Positions 8,503 through 17,669 of a stretch of 64,000 nt of DNA are shown here, piece by piece. Source of the DNA: an uncultured Clostridia bacterium (GTDB taxonomy: Bacteria; Bacillota; Clostridia; Lachnospirales; CAG-274); contig CANRPW010000010.1 of assembly GCA_947632615.1 (NCBI GenBank), positions 1 through 64,000 on the forward strand. The letters run 5' to 3'. Position numbers and translations under genes: made by a program. Below the pieces are notes generated by a model. That model was given only the letters and a program-made list of their open reading frames with translations, was not told the DNA's origin and did no database searches. Position 1 is the first letter of the stretch, and each line of letters starts with the position of its first letter.

Positions 8503-9528
8503 TCATCCTTTCACGATAATTTCATAATCCGTTTTATCTATAAGCCTGCCTACAGCCTCAGCGGGCAGCCCTGCTTCCTTCATTTCATTTACGATTTCCT
8601 CTGCTTCATCACAAGCCACAGCCGCAAGAAGGCCTCCCGAGGTCTGGGGGTCAAAAAGAATTTCCTCCATACCAAAGCTCACATTTTCAAAGCGAACATG
8701 CCCCTTGCAGTAATTTCTGTTTTTCTGCGCCGCCCCGGTAAAAAGGTATTCATTGGCATAGTCCAACGCCTCTTTTATATAAGGCACTTTGTCTAAATAA
8801 ACCTCGCAGGAGAGCCTATTTTCGGTCATCTCTCTTAAATGCCCCAAAAAGCCAAAGCCTGTCACGTCCGTACAGGCATTTACCTTGTGCCTTTTAAGTA
8901 TGTCGCAGGCGTATTTATTAAGTGTAGTCATAGACTTTATAGCCTGAGAAAGCGCAGCCTCCGAAGCCTCTCCCACACGGGAGGCAGAGCATACCAGCCC
9001 TACGCCCAACTTTTTTGTGAGTATAAGCACATCTCCCACTGCGCCGCCATTGTTTTTATATATTTTTTTGGGGTCTACAACACCCGTAACGGACAGCCCG
9101 TATTTTATGTCTTTATCTGCAATAGAGTGCCCTCCGGCTATGCTGCCCCCTGCCTCTGTCACCTTATCGGCACCGCCTCGCATTATCTCGCCCAAAATGT
9201 TCAGGTCGCCGTCTTCGGGAAAGCAAACTATGTTAAGGGCAGTCTTTACCTCGCCGCCCATGGCGTAAATATCGCTTAAGGCGTTCGTTGCCGCTATCTG
9301 CCCGAAGGTGTAGGGGTCTTCGACTACAGGGGGAAAAAAGTCTAATGTGTGTATAACAGCACAGCCCTCTGCCACCTTATACACCGCCCCGTCGTCGTGG
9401 CTATTATAGCCCACAATAAGGTTTTCGTCATAAGGGGCTTTCGGCAGTCTTTCAAGCACATGGCTTAAAAGCCCCGCCCCAAGTTTGGCAGTACAGCCGC
9501 CGCTTTTGCAAAACAATTTTTCACTCAT
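8503..9528 (-). CDS. selD: Selenide, water dikinase SelD (Cys form)
   Basis: A 341-residue enzyme that makes selenophosphate from selenide and ATP. The N-terminal catalytic stretch is SGGCTAKLG, with Cys 12 where other SelDs have Sec or Cys, and Lys 15 four positions around it; no UGA is involved. Further family motifs are HTLDFFPPVVEDPYTFGQIA (AIRS N-terminal domain), IAGGHSI and DVTGFGFLGHL. The ribosome site AGGAGG stands 6 bases before ATG. No selA, selB or tRNA-Sec is in the window, so this SelD looks dedicated to the hydroxylase cofactor, as known for orphan SelD loci. Confidence 0.95.
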   Translation of the reverse strand: MSEKLFCKSGGCTAKLGAGLLSHVLERLPKAPYDENLIVGYNSHDDGAVYKVAEGCAVIHTLDFFPPVVEDPYTFGQIAATNALSDIYAMGGEVKTALNIVCFPEDGDLNILGEIMRGGADKVTEAGGSIAGGHSIADKDIKYGLSVTGVVDPKKIYKNNGGAVGDVLILTKKLGVGLVCSASRVGEASEAALSQAIKSMTTLNKYACDILKRHKVNACTDVTGFGFLGHLREMTENRLSCEVYLDKVPYIKEALDYANEYLFTGAAQKNRNYCKGHVRFENVSFGMEEILFDPQTSGGLLAAVACDEAEEIVNEMKEAGLPAEAVGRLIDKTDYEIIVKG

Positions 9529-10780
9529 ACAACCCCTCCTTTAAAGAGCAAGCATAAGCCTTTATACCTCGCTCTTTCAGTATGGTCTTTATTTTCTCTC
9601 CCCTGCTCTTTAGCTCAGCGGTGTCGCATTTATTTATAATGGCATAATATTTTCTGCCGCCAACGTTTTTCATAGCGCCGCTTTCGGAAGAAAGTATGTC
9701 CGCCAGATCCTTTTCGGTGATAATATGCCCCTCGTCCACGTTCAGCAGGGCGCAGACCTTTTCCTTCCTGAAGCAGACCTCGCCTACGGGCTTGTCTAAA
9801 GCATCTATCCCCACGACCCCCAAAACAATGTCGGAAGCTTCCAAAATAACAGGCTCATGCTCCTCGGGTGCTTTGCAGGGCAGCCCTTTTGCGCCGTCCG
9901 CCTCTATAACAGCCGCATCCGCAAGCCCTATACACTCTTCAAGCTCCGGGCTTTTTTCAAGCTTGTTTTGGGGAATTTCCCGCCCCATAAGGGCGATTTT
10001 GTGACTTTTCCATATTTCCAAAATGCCGTCTTTGGTGCTTGCCAAAGGCAGATCATCGGGCTTATATATTTTGGTGGTGGTGGCAAGCAGAGTTTTAAAG
10101 CCATAGGAGGCGAAAACCTCGCCTAACTTGTACATAAGTGTAGTTTTCCCGCCGCCGCCAACTATTGATATAATATGTCCTTTTTCTTTTGTAAAGTCAA
10201 ACATACAGGGCACGTCTATGTCTAAAAAATCTCCCCTTTTGTGGGATAATAAGAAATAGACCCTCTCTTTATGCTTTTTTATAAGGCTCTTGCCGCCTCT
10301 GTCTCCCTCTATGTCTAAAAGCTCAGCCTTCATTTCGGGAGAGAAAATACAGGGGTTTGAGGTTGTGCCGTCTTGGTCGACTATACAGCCCATAGCCTTG
10401 CCCGAAGCCATATAGCCCCTCACAAGCCCTACAAGAGTATCCATGCTTATATAGGGCTGGTCGCACACCATAAACATCAGGGCATTTTCGGGCTTTGAAG
10501 CCCGCACCCCCAAATTCACAGAGGCAGATATGCCCTTATGGCTCAGTGGGTTGTGGATGTACTCCACCTCCCCATACCTTTCGCAGATTTTTTTAATTTC
10601 GTCATATTTTGATACCACCGCTATTTTATCTATATATTGGGGGAGCTTCTCCTTAAGCCTTTTTGCATTTTCAAGGGCTATTGTGAAAAGCTCCCTGCCG
10701 TCTATTTTATACAGCAGCTTATTAATGCTCCCAAAGCGGCGGCTGCTGCCTGCGGCGGTGAGTATAATATCAATCTTCAT
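9521..10780 (-). CDS. Fusion: MocA-like nucleotidyltransferase and YqeC
   Basis: A 419-residue fusion. Residues 1 to about 190 are a MobA/MocA-type NTP transferase (LTAAGSSRRFGSINKLL, MVCDQPYISMDTL), the family that adds CMP to molybdopterin for xanthine dehydrogenase-type enzymes. From about residue 200 it is YqeC, with a P-loop (ISIVGGGGKTTLMYKLGE), LATTTKIYKP and EADGAKGLPCKAPEEHEP. YqeC is tied to selenium-dependent hydroxylases; its role is unproven. The fusion implies that cofactor cytidylation and the selenium step are physically coupled. It overlaps selD and the large-subunit gene. Confidence 0.9.
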   Translation of the reverse strand: MKIDIILTAAGSSRRFGSINKLLYKIDGRELFTIALENAKRLKEKLPQYIDKIAVVSKYDEIKKICERYGEVEYIHNPLSHKGISASVNLGVRASKPENALMFMVCDQPYISMDTLVGLVRGYMASGKAMGCIVDQDGTTSNPCIFSPEMKAELLDIEGDRGGKSLIKKHKERVYFLLSHKRGDFLDIDVPCMFDFTKEKGHIISIVGGGGKTTLMYKLGEVFASYGFKTLLATTTKIYKPDDLPLASTKDGILEIWKSHKIALMGREIPQNKLEKSPELEECIGLADAAVIEADGAKGLPCKAPEEHEPVILEASDIVLGVVGIDALDKPVGEVCFRKEKVCALLNVDEGHIITEKDLADILSSESGAMKNVGGRKYYAIINKCDTAELKSRGEKIKTILKERGIKAYACSLKEGLYE

Positions 10781-13058
10781 TTTTTATCATTTCCATGTAT
10801 ACCTTCTCCGGGCTTAAGGGAAGCTCTCTTATTCTGACGCCCACGGCATTGTCAAGGGCGTTGGCTATTGCGGGAGAGGGTGTGTTTATAACTATTTCGC
10901 CTATTGACTTAGCCCCGAAAGGCCCTGTAGGCTCATAGCTTGACTCAAAGGTCACCTCGACTGTGCCTATATCCTGCCTTGTGGGCAGCTTATACTGCAT
11001 AAAGGAGTTATTTCGCATTACCCCCGCCTTGTTATAGCTTATATCCTCATAAAGAGCCATACCTATACCCTGGGCTATGCCGCCCTCGGTCTGCACTCTT
11101 GCTAAGTTGGGGTTGATAACCGTTCCGCAGTCAACGCATGCCTTATAATTTATTACTTCTATCTTTCCCGTTTCCCTGTCCAGCTCTATTTCAACTGCCC
11201 CTGCCATATATGGCGGCGGAGAAACAGGCGAAGTGTGCATTTCGGAGGCATAAAGAGCCGTGTCGCTGAAGTTCATAGCAAAATTTGCAAGATCCTTAAG
11301 AGTTATGCTCTCGTCTGTGGCTGTTTTATACACTCTCTTGCCGTCAAAGTCTACCTCTTTGGGGTTGCAGCCCATTTTCTTTGCGCCGTATTCCTTTATT
11401 TTTTCAATAAGAGAAGCGCAGGTCTTTACTACCGCATTACCTGTGATGTAGGTAGTGCTGGAAGCATAAGAACCCGAATCATAAGGGGATACGTCCGTAT
11501 CAACGCCGTACACTACAATATTCTCCGGCTCGCAAAGCAAGCAGTCTGCCGCCATCTGAGCAAGTATGGTGTCGCAGCCCGTGCCCATATCGGAAGCGCC
11601 TATCATAAGTGAATAAAAGCCGTCGTCATTTACCTTTATAGCCACCGAGGCAACGTCAAGCCCCGATATGCAAGAGCCTTGAAGGGCAAGGGCAAGCCCC
11701 ACAGCCCTTATATTGCCGTTTTCCATAATACGTCTGGGGTATTTGCTCTCCCAGCCTATCATTTCCTTTACCCTTGCAAGACAGCGGTCAAGGGCACAGC
11801 TGTTGGCAGTTTCGCCGTAGTAGGCAGGCATAAAGTCGCCCTCTCTTGTGATGTTCATTTCTCTTAAAAGAGCAGGGTCTATATTGAGTATGTGGGAAAG
11901 CTCGTCTATAGCGCTTTCAATGGCAAATATGCCCTGAGTTGCGCCGTAGCCTCTGTATGCCCCTGCAGCCATTACATTTGTATATACTACATCCGCGGTA
12001 AACCTGAACGCCTCCGCCTTGCTGTAAATGGGTATTGCCTTGTGTCCGCTGAGTCCTACCGTGGTAGGGCCGTGCTCGCCGTATGCTCCTGTGTTTGAAA
12101 GTGTATGAAGCTCTATTGCCTTTATTTTGCCGTTCTTCATAGCCCCTATTTTTACGTCAAGGTACATTTCATGACGAGGGGACGAAGCCGTCTGTGCTTC
12201 TTCTCTTGTAAAAACTATTTTAGACGGTTTTCCCGTTTTATATGTCACAAAAGCAGGATAAACCTCCGACACTGCGGTCTGCTTAGCTCCGAAGCCGCCG
12301 CCAATACGCGGCTTTATTACCCTTACCTTAGACTTGGGTATGCCAAGCGCCGTAGCAACTATCCTTCTTACATGAAAGGTGATCTGCGTAGCGGAAACCA
12401 CCGTCAGCCTGCCGTAAATGTCCGTATAGGCGTATGTCCTGAAGGTTTCCATCATAGCCTGCTGATTTGCCTTTGTGTGGTAGGTTCGTTCAATAACAAC
12501 ATCGCTTTCGGCGAACGCCTTTTCTACGTCCCCGCCCTCAGAGGCTTCCGATGAGCAGAGATTTCGCTTGTTGTCAGCTCCCACAGGGCAGAGTGACTGC
12601 CAGTTGTCTTCGGGATGTACCAAAATTGGTCCGTCTTTGGCAGTACGGGGGTCAAGCACAGGCTCTAACACCTCATATTTTACCTTTATAAGCCTCATGG
12701 CTCTCTCCGCAGCTTCTTCCGTTTCCGCCGCAATTATTGCCACAGGGTCGCCTACATATCTTACGCGCCTGTCAAGTATAAGCCTGTCGTAGGGGCTTGC
12801 CTCGGGGTAGGTCTGCCCTGCATTTGTAAAGCGTATGTCGGGCACGTCTTTATAAGTAAATACCGCCTCAACCCCGGCTACCTTAAGCGCCTTGCTTATG
12901 TCTATCTCTTCAACAAGGGCATGGGGATGGGGACTTCTCAGCAGCTTTACAATAAGACATTCCTTCGGTGCTAAGTCGTCGGTATATACGGGCTGACCCG
13001 TTACCAGAGCCATGGCATCTTTTTTTCGCATTGGTCTGTTTACAGCTTTAGTTTCCAT
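10770..13058 (-). CDS. Molybdenum hydroxylase large subunit (xanthine dehydrogenase family)
   Basis: A 762-residue molybdopterin-binding subunit of the xanthine dehydrogenase/aldehyde oxidase family. Family motifs include RSPHPHALVEEID, the cofactor loop PRIGGGFGAKQ, GAYRGYGATQG and, near the C terminus, GPFGAKSIGEIVI with the catalytic glutamate. It would hydroxylate a purine or another N-heterocycle at the Mo centre, with electrons passing to the FeS and FAD subunits encoded next to it. The surrounding SelD/YqeB/YqeC/YedF set predicts a terminal selenido ligand on Mo. No in-frame UGA is needed. Substrate is inferred as xanthine or related purine from the permease and xpt. Confidence 0.93.
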   Translation of the reverse strand: METKAVNRPMRKKDAMALVTGQPVYTDDLAPKECLIVKLLRSPHPHALVEEIDISKALKVAGVEAVFTYKDVPDIRFTNAGQTYPEASPYDRLILDRRVRYVGDPVAIIAAETEEAAERAMRLIKVKYEVLEPVLDPRTAKDGPILVHPEDNWQSLCPVGADNKRNLCSSEASEGGDVEKAFAESDVVIERTYHTKANQQAMMETFRTYAYTDIYGRLTVVSATQITFHVRRIVATALGIPKSKVRVIKPRIGGGFGAKQTAVSEVYPAFVTYKTGKPSKIVFTREEAQTASSPRHEMYLDVKIGAMKNGKIKAIELHTLSNTGAYGEHGPTTVGLSGHKAIPIYSKAEAFRFTADVVYTNVMAAGAYRGYGATQGIFAIESAIDELSHILNIDPALLREMNITREGDFMPAYYGETANSCALDRCLARVKEMIGWESKYPRRIMENGNIRAVGLALALQGSCISGLDVASVAIKVNDDGFYSLMIGASDMGTGCDTILAQMAADCLLCEPENIVVYGVDTDVSPYDSGSYASSTTYITGNAVVKTCASLIEKIKEYGAKKMGCNPKEVDFDGKRVYKTATDESITLKDLANFAMNFSDTALYASEMHTSPVSPPPYMAGAVEIELDRETGKIEVINYKACVDCGTVINPNLARVQTEGGIAQGIGMALYEDISYNKAGVMRNNSFMQYKLPTRQDIGTVEVTFESSYEPTGPFGAKSIGEIVINTPSPAIANALDNAVGVRIRELPLSPEKVYMEMIKNED

Positions 13059-13059
13059 A

Positions 13060-13521
13060 TTATCCCCCTTTCCTTTTATGTTCCAGATATTTCTTTACCG
13101 CTCTTAGCTGACCCGTATAGCCTGTACAGCGGCAAAGGTTTCCCGTTAAATATTCATTAATTTCGTCCTCGGTAGGGTCTTCAAGCTCTTTTGCCATTGC
13201 CAGCACATTCATAAGAAAGCCCGGGTTGCAAAAGCCGCACTGATCTGCCCCTTCGTCTGCCAAAAAGCCCCCAAGCTCCTCGGCATCGGACTTAAGCCCT
13301 TCAAGGGTGGTTATATGCTTGTTGTTTGCTCTCATAAGGGGCACAGTACACGAAAGTGTGGGCTTATCTTCAAGCCACACAGTGCAAAGCCCGCAGTTTG
13401 AGGTTTCACAGCCCCTTTTCACGCTGTAACACCCCTTGCTTCTGAGATATTCAAGAAGGGGAGTGTCGGGGCTTACGTCATCATTTATAAGCTTTCCGTT
13501 TATCCATAATTTTATTTCCAT
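13060..13521 (-). CDS. Molybdenum hydroxylase 2Fe-2S subunit
   Basis: A 153-residue electron-transfer subunit with two [2Fe-2S] clusters. The ferredoxin-like N-terminal domain carries KRGCETSNCGLCTVW and a later Cys in LSCTVP. The helical C-terminal domain carries QCGFCNPGFLMN and LCRCTGYTG. Length and layout fit XdhC/CoxS-type small subunits. It lies 9 bases downstream of the FAD-subunit gene and one base before the large-subunit gene. Confidence 0.95.
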   Translation of the reverse strand: MEIKLWINGKLINDDVSPDTPLLEYLRSKGCYSVKRGCETSNCGLCTVWLEDKPTLSCTVPLMRANNKHITTLEGLKSDAEELGGFLADEGADQCGFCNPGFLMNVLAMAKELEDPTEDEINEYLTGNLCRCTGYTGQLRAVKKYLEHKRKGG

Positions 13522-13530
13522 ATTTCCTCC

Positions 13531-14286
13531 TTAAATAAGCTTTGATAAGCTTCTCTTTATAAGTACGTAGGCTATCTGCTCTCTGTACTCCGCACTGCCT
13601 CTTATATTGCTGCCGTAGGTAAAGCTCTTTGCCGTTTCAATAGCGTATTTTTCCATATCTTTGGGAATTTCCCCCTCTACAACATCCGCCCTTGCAGGTC
13701 TTGCGCCTATGGCGGTTTTTATATTGCTGCCAAGGGAAATAGCGCAGGTTAGCACGGGAAAGTCAGTAGACTGATTTCTGAATGAGGTATACACCGTTTT
13801 TATATCGGCCTTTTTTACCCTTATATTTACAAGTATGTCGTTGTCATACTTCATTTTGGCAAATTCTGAGATGGGTATTACCCCGCCTTTATACATCTCA
13901 ACATAAGAGTCCAGCGCCAAAAACAGCGTAAGCACGTCTGAAAAGCCAAACCTGCCGTAAATACTGCCGCCAAGGGTGACGCAATTCCGAAACTGAACGC
14001 CTACAATATGCCTTACAGCCTCTTTTGCTGCGCCCCCTGTATATTCATTAAAGCCCTTATTAAGCTCCAATTCTCTTAAGGTGGTCATAGCACCTATTAT
14101 AAATTCGTCGTCTTTTTCTTCTATGCCGTCAAGCCCTAAATTCGATAAGTCTATTATGGAGACGCACTGCTTGCTGCCAAGTCTTAGCCAGCCGTTTCCC
14201 CCTACTATTTTGTTGCTTCTTTTTTGGTTAAGCTCATAGGCTTCCTCCAATGAGCCGGGAAATATGTGATTTTTAAATCTCAGCAT
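13531..14286 (-). CDS. Molybdenum hydroxylase FAD-binding subunit
   Basis: A 251-residue subunit of the FAD-binding domain family of molybdopterin dehydrogenases. Visible are NKIVGGNGWLRLGSK (part of the FAD-binding region, usually AGGTDL), DLSNLGLDGIEE, IGAMTTLREL and RNCVTLGGSIYGRFGFSD. It is slightly short compared with many CoxM-type proteins of about 280-300, mainly at the C terminus. It is the first gene of the operon, with a promoter just upstream. Confidence 0.88.
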   Translation of the reverse strand: MLRFKNHIFPGSLEEAYELNQKRSNKIVGGNGWLRLGSKQCVSIIDLSNLGLDGIEEKDDEFIIGAMTTLRELELNKGFNEYTGGAAKEAVRHIVGVQFRNCVTLGGSIYGRFGFSDVLTLFLALDSYVEMYKGGVIPISEFAKMKYDNDILVNIRVKKADIKTVYTSFRNQSTDFPVLTCAISLGSNIKTAIGARPARADVVEGEIPKDMEKYAIETAKSFTYGSNIRGSAEYREQIAYVLIKRSLSKLI

Positions 14287-14332
14287 AAAAGCCCCCTCCT
14301 TATTTCAAAATAAAACGTCTGCATACATAATA

Positions 14333-14362
14333 ATTTTACACCAAAACGCGGCATTTGTACAA
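14333..14362 (-). promoter_or_regulatory. Putative promoter of the molybdenum hydroxylase operon
   Basis: Minus-strand hexamers TTGTAC (14357-14362) and TAAAAT (14333-14338) are separated by 18 bases and lie 47 bases upstream of the first start codon. I saw no clear operator here. Confidence 0.5.
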
Positions 14363-14363
14363 T

Positions 14364-14394
14364 AAAAAAATGCGGAATATTTATTAATTCCGCA
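14364..14394 (-). terminator. Intrinsic terminator of the NCS2 permease gene
   Basis: The minus strand reads TGCGGAAT, an 8-base loop and ATTCCGCA followed by a run of seven T. It lies 24 bases after the permease stop and separates it from the hydroxylase operon, whose -35 element touches the same spot. Confidence 0.8.
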
Positions 14395-14417
14395 TTTTGT
14401 TGTATATGTATTTATTA

Positions 14418-15842
14418 TCAGCCTTCCTGAGCTTTTTCTTCCTCATCCTTAGGAAGTATAATGTTGAGTAAAATAGCCACTATAGCAGCAGGCACAATAC
14501 CCGAGCCGCCGAATATAAGTGAAATAGCATCGGGAAGCTGTGCAAGTGCATCAGGGTTAGCGCCAAGACCATAGCCAAGACCAAGTGCTACGGAAACGAT
14601 GGTTACGCTTCTTGCCTTAACGGGCCACTTAGTAACAAGCTGTATACCGCTGACTACTATTGACGAGAACATAATAACTGCCGCTCCGCCAAGAACAGAC
14701 TGAGGCATTATAGAAACTATAGCCGCAAGCTTCGGGAAAAGTCCGCAAAGAATGAGGAATATAGCGCCCATTGAAAGAGCAAAAAGGTTTACAACCTTTG
14801 TGATAGCTACAAGACCTACGTTCTGTGAGAAGGATGTATTTGGAAGTACGCCGAAAAGGGCAGCAATTGATGAACCTAAACCGTCACACATAACACCGCC
14901 TGAAAGCTCCTTGTCTGTAGCCTCTCTGCCAAGACCGCCCTCTGTTATACCCGAGATGTCGCCTACTGTTTCTACAGCAGTAACAACGAACATTATAAGT
15001 ATAGGAGCGATCGCCTTAGGTGAGAATACAAACTTAAGGACTTCACTGCCGTCTGTAAGAAGATAAACAGGGCGTGGAATAGAGAACCAAGCTGCATCGG
15101 CAACCTTAGACCAGTTGAGCACCCACGCCTTTGTTACTTCTTCGCCTGTTGTGGGGTCTACAAATGTTGTGGGAAGTATAAGCGCCATTATTGAAACTAA
15201 TATATAGCCTACGATAATACCTATAAGTATGGATGAAGCGCTTGTAATTCCCTTTGTGCCGTGCTTAAGAGCAAGTATGACCGCAAGCACTACAAAGCCT
15301 ACAAAAAGGTTTTCAAGTGAGCCGTAGTCAGCTGCGCCGCTGCCGCCTGCAAATGAAGCTACACCAACGCTTATAAGTGAAAGACCTATTGAAAGAACTA
15401 CCGTACCTGTTACTACAGCGGGGAAGAACTTACGAAGGGGCTTTAAGAAGAAGCCTAAAACCGTTTCGAAAAGTCCGCCAATGAAGGAAGCCGCCATAAT
15501 TGCGCCGTATGCCACAATGCCGCCGCCCATAACTGCGGAAACGCTCTTACATACGCCTATAAAGCCGGAGCTTGTACCCATTATGATGGGAAGTCTTGCA
15601 CCAACGGGCCCTATTGTGAAAAGCTGGATAAGTGTAACTATACCCGCTATCATCATAGCATTCTGAAGAAGGGCTATCTGAAGGTCTGAGCCGGAAACTA
15701 TTCCGCAAGTACCTGTTATGATAAGCAGGGGTGTAAGGTTACCTACAAACATTGCCATAACGTGCTGGAGACCCAGAGGTATGGCTGTTCTTAAAGGCAG
15801 TTTGCCTTCAAGCTCGTAAATGCTGCCATTTTGTTTTGACAT
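14418..15842 (-). CDS. NCS2-family purine (xanthine/uric acid) permease
   Basis: A 474-residue membrane protein of the nucleobase:cation symporter-2 family with about 12-14 hydrophobic segments. Family signatures include LGLQHVMAMFVGNLTPLLI (helix 1) and SFSQNVGLVAITKV, the NCS2 signature helix. Substrate is probably xanthine or uric acid, since it adjoins the molybdenum hydroxylase operon and lies near xpt; uracil is a less likely alternative. It has its own promoter and terminator and is transcribed in the same direction as its neighbours. Confidence 0.88.
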   Translation of the reverse strand: MSKQNGSIYELEGKLPLRTAIPLGLQHVMAMFVGNLTPLLIITGTCGIVSGSDLQIALLQNAMMIAGIVTLIQLFTIGPVGARLPIIMGTSSGFIGVCKSVSAVMGGGIVAYGAIMAASFIGGLFETVLGFFLKPLRKFFPAVVTGTVVLSIGLSLISVGVASFAGGSGAADYGSLENLFVGFVVLAVILALKHGTKGITSASSILIGIIVGYILVSIMALILPTTFVDPTTGEEVTKAWVLNWSKVADAAWFSIPRPVYLLTDGSEVLKFVFSPKAIAPILIMFVVTAVETVGDISGITEGGLGREATDKELSGGVMCDGLGSSIAALFGVLPNTSFSQNVGLVAITKVVNLFALSMGAIFLILCGLFPKLAAIVSIMPQSVLGGAAVIMFSSIVVSGIQLVTKWPVKARSVTIVSVALGLGYGLGANPDALAQLPDAISLIFGGSGIVPAAIVAILLNIILPKDEEEKAQEG

Positions 15843-15906
15843 GATTTTTCTCCTTTATTAAAATACACAAGGTGCATTTCTGCACCCGATACAATTAACA
15901 TAAATT

Positions 15907-15935
15907 ATTATACAGGCATATTTTAAAAAAGTAAA
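15907..15935 (-). promoter_or_regulatory. Putative promoter of the NCS2 permease
   Basis: Minus-strand TTTACT (15930-15935) and TATAAT (15907-15912) are 17 bases apart. The leader of about 60 bases contains a short GGTGCA/TGCACC hairpin, too small for a known purine riboswitch. Confidence 0.55.
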
Positions 15936-15971
15936 TATTTATTTTCATAATTTTTTCATATTTTGATAAAA

Positions 15972-16994
15972 TCATTTAAAAAAACACAAATCTTCCCTGT
16001 TTATATACAATTTTTTGGGTATTTTGCCCTCTAAGAGCTGAAAGTCGCGATCGTCAAGTCTTACACAAAGGGGCTTTTTGGCATTTTCTGATGTATAAAA
16101 AAGCAGCTTATACCCAAAAGGCTCTTTTTTTATCTCGGGCTTTAAAACATTTAACGAAAGCTCTCCCTCCAAGACCGATATTTTATCCGCCCTTATGGCA
16201 ACCCCCGAAATTTTGTCGGGTATATCCGAAAGCTTAGGGCTTATGTCAAAATCGTCTATACATATACTGTCGTTTATATTGACGGAAGCTATGTTTTCCC
16301 AGCCTGCAAGAAGGGCAGTTTTAAAGTTTGGGGGGTGGTTAAGTATGTCATCAGTCTTGCCACAGCCTATTACCTCTCCCCCGTCTATTACCATAAGCTC
16401 GTCACTTAAGGCATAAAGCTCCTCTATGTCATGAGAGACTGTTATAAGCGTGCCCTTAAAATCTTTAAGCATATTTATAAGCTCATCTCTCATATTGCCT
16501 TTAATATGCCTGTCAAGGGCAGAAAAGGGCTCGTCAAGAAGTATTGCCTCGGGGTTTGCCGCCAATATCCTCCCAAGGGCGACCCTTTGCTTTTGCCCTT
16601 GTGAAAGCTGTGAGGGCAGCCTGTCTGAAAGCTCAGTAAGGGCAAATCTCTCCATAATTTGCTCTGCCTGCTGTGTCTTTTCGGCTTTTTTGCCCCTGAC
16701 TGCCGCCATTATGTTTTGCTTTACGTCCATATAAGGAAAAAGAGCAAGACTTTGGAACAAATATCCCACCCGTCTTTTTTGCGCAGACAGGCAGATATTT
16801 TTATCGTACAAAACCCTGCCGTCTACACAAATATAGCCGCTATCAGGCTTTTCTATGCCCGCTATGCTTTTAAGTGTAAGGCTCTTGCCGCTGCCCGACT
16901 CCCCCAATATGCCTATTCGCCTTGAGGGGCTTTCATAGCTTATATTCAGTGTAAAATCACCATAATTCTTTTTTATATTAAGCTTTACCGACAT
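15972..16994 (-). CDS. modC: Molybdate ABC transporter ATP-binding protein
   Basis: A 340-residue ABC ATPase that powers molybdate import. Walker A is GILGESGSGKSLTLK (about residues 28-42), the ABC signature LSQGQKQRVALGR, Walker B AILLDEPFSALD, and the switch histidine is in ITVSHDIEELY. Residues from about 240 form a short regulatory domain in the place of the MOBE/TOBE domain, but divergent. It is the last gene of the leftward moa-mod operon, 2 bases after modB. Confidence 0.92.
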   Translation of the reverse strand: MSVKLNIKKNYGDFTLNISYESPSRRIGILGESGSGKSLTLKSIAGIEKPDSGYICVDGRVLYDKNICLSAQKRRVGYLFQSLALFPYMDVKQNIMAAVRGKKAEKTQQAEQIMERFALTELSDRLPSQLSQGQKQRVALGRILAANPEAILLDEPFSALDRHIKGNMRDELINMLKDFKGTLITVSHDIEELYALSDELMVIDGGEVIGCGKTDDILNHPPNFKTALLAGWENIASVNINDSICIDDFDISPKLSDIPDKISGVAIRADKISVLEGELSLNVLKPEIKKEPFGYKLLFYTSENAKKPLCVRLDDRDFQLLEGKIPKKLYINREDLCFFK

Positions 16995-16996
16995 AT

Positions 16997-17665
16997 TTAC
17001 TTCCTCATTAGTTTATTTAAGACTATGTTCATACCCGTTATAAGCCCAAAGGCTATAGCCGTTATTATCAAAAACCACATTCCTGCGGCGGCGTAGTTTC
17101 CGTCCTGTACTACCATGGCAATTTTCTGCGCAACAGTGGCGGTCTTTCCCGGTATGTTGCCCGCAAGCATGGAGGTTGCGCCGTACTCCCCCATAGCTCT
17201 TGCAAATGTAAGAACAGTGCCCGAAACAAGCCCGGGTGAAGCGGAGGGCATAGCCACCTTAAAAAGAATTTCTCTCTCCGTCATGCCTAAAGTTCTTGCG
17301 GCATATATAAGCTCTCTGTCCACCTGCTCAAAGGCGGCTCTTGCATTTCTGTACATAAGGGGAAAGGATATCACAAAAGCCGCTATAACGCAGCCAAGCC
17401 AAGTCTGTATTACCTTTATATCAAAACTCAGAAGAAAGCTGCCCACGGGTCTTCTTGTGCTGAAAATAAGCAGCAGTATAAAGCCCGCCGCAGTAGGGGG
17501 CAAAACAAGGGGCAATGAAAGCAGGGAGTCTAAAAAGCATTTTGTGCTATTGTTTTTCTCCAAAAGCTTCCATGCAAGCCACACGCCTATTATAAATGAT
17601 ATTACTGCCGCTGCCGCCCCTGTTTTAAGTGAAATTATAAGGGGCGAAAAGTCAATATTTTCCAT
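16997..17665 (-). CDS. modB: Molybdate ABC transporter permease
   Basis: A 222-residue inner-membrane permease when started at 17665 (MENIDFSPLIISLKTG). The open frame extends to 17704, but that stretch overlaps modA coding sequence and is not needed. Five to six membrane helices are visible, and the cytoplasmic EAA loop reads AARTLGMTEREILFKVAMP. The gap to the modA stop is only 4 bases, and the ribosome site GGGTGATG lies within the end of modA, implying coupled translation. Confidence 0.93.
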   Translation of the reverse strand: MENIDFSPLIISLKTGAAAAVISFIIGVWLAWKLLEKNNSTKCFLDSLLSLPLVLPPTAAGFILLLIFSTRRPVGSFLLSFDIKVIQTWLGCVIAAFVISFPLMYRNARAAFEQVDRELIYAARTLGMTEREILFKVAMPSASPGLVSGTVLTFARAMGEYGATSMLAGNIPGKTATVAQKIAMVVQDGNYAAAGMWFLIITAIAFGLITGMNIVLNKLMRK

Positions 17666-17669
17666 CACA

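Noticed and set aside
9490-9500. UGA-encoded selenocysteine in SelD
   Set aside because: The catalytic position is an ordinary Cys codon in SGGCTAKLG.
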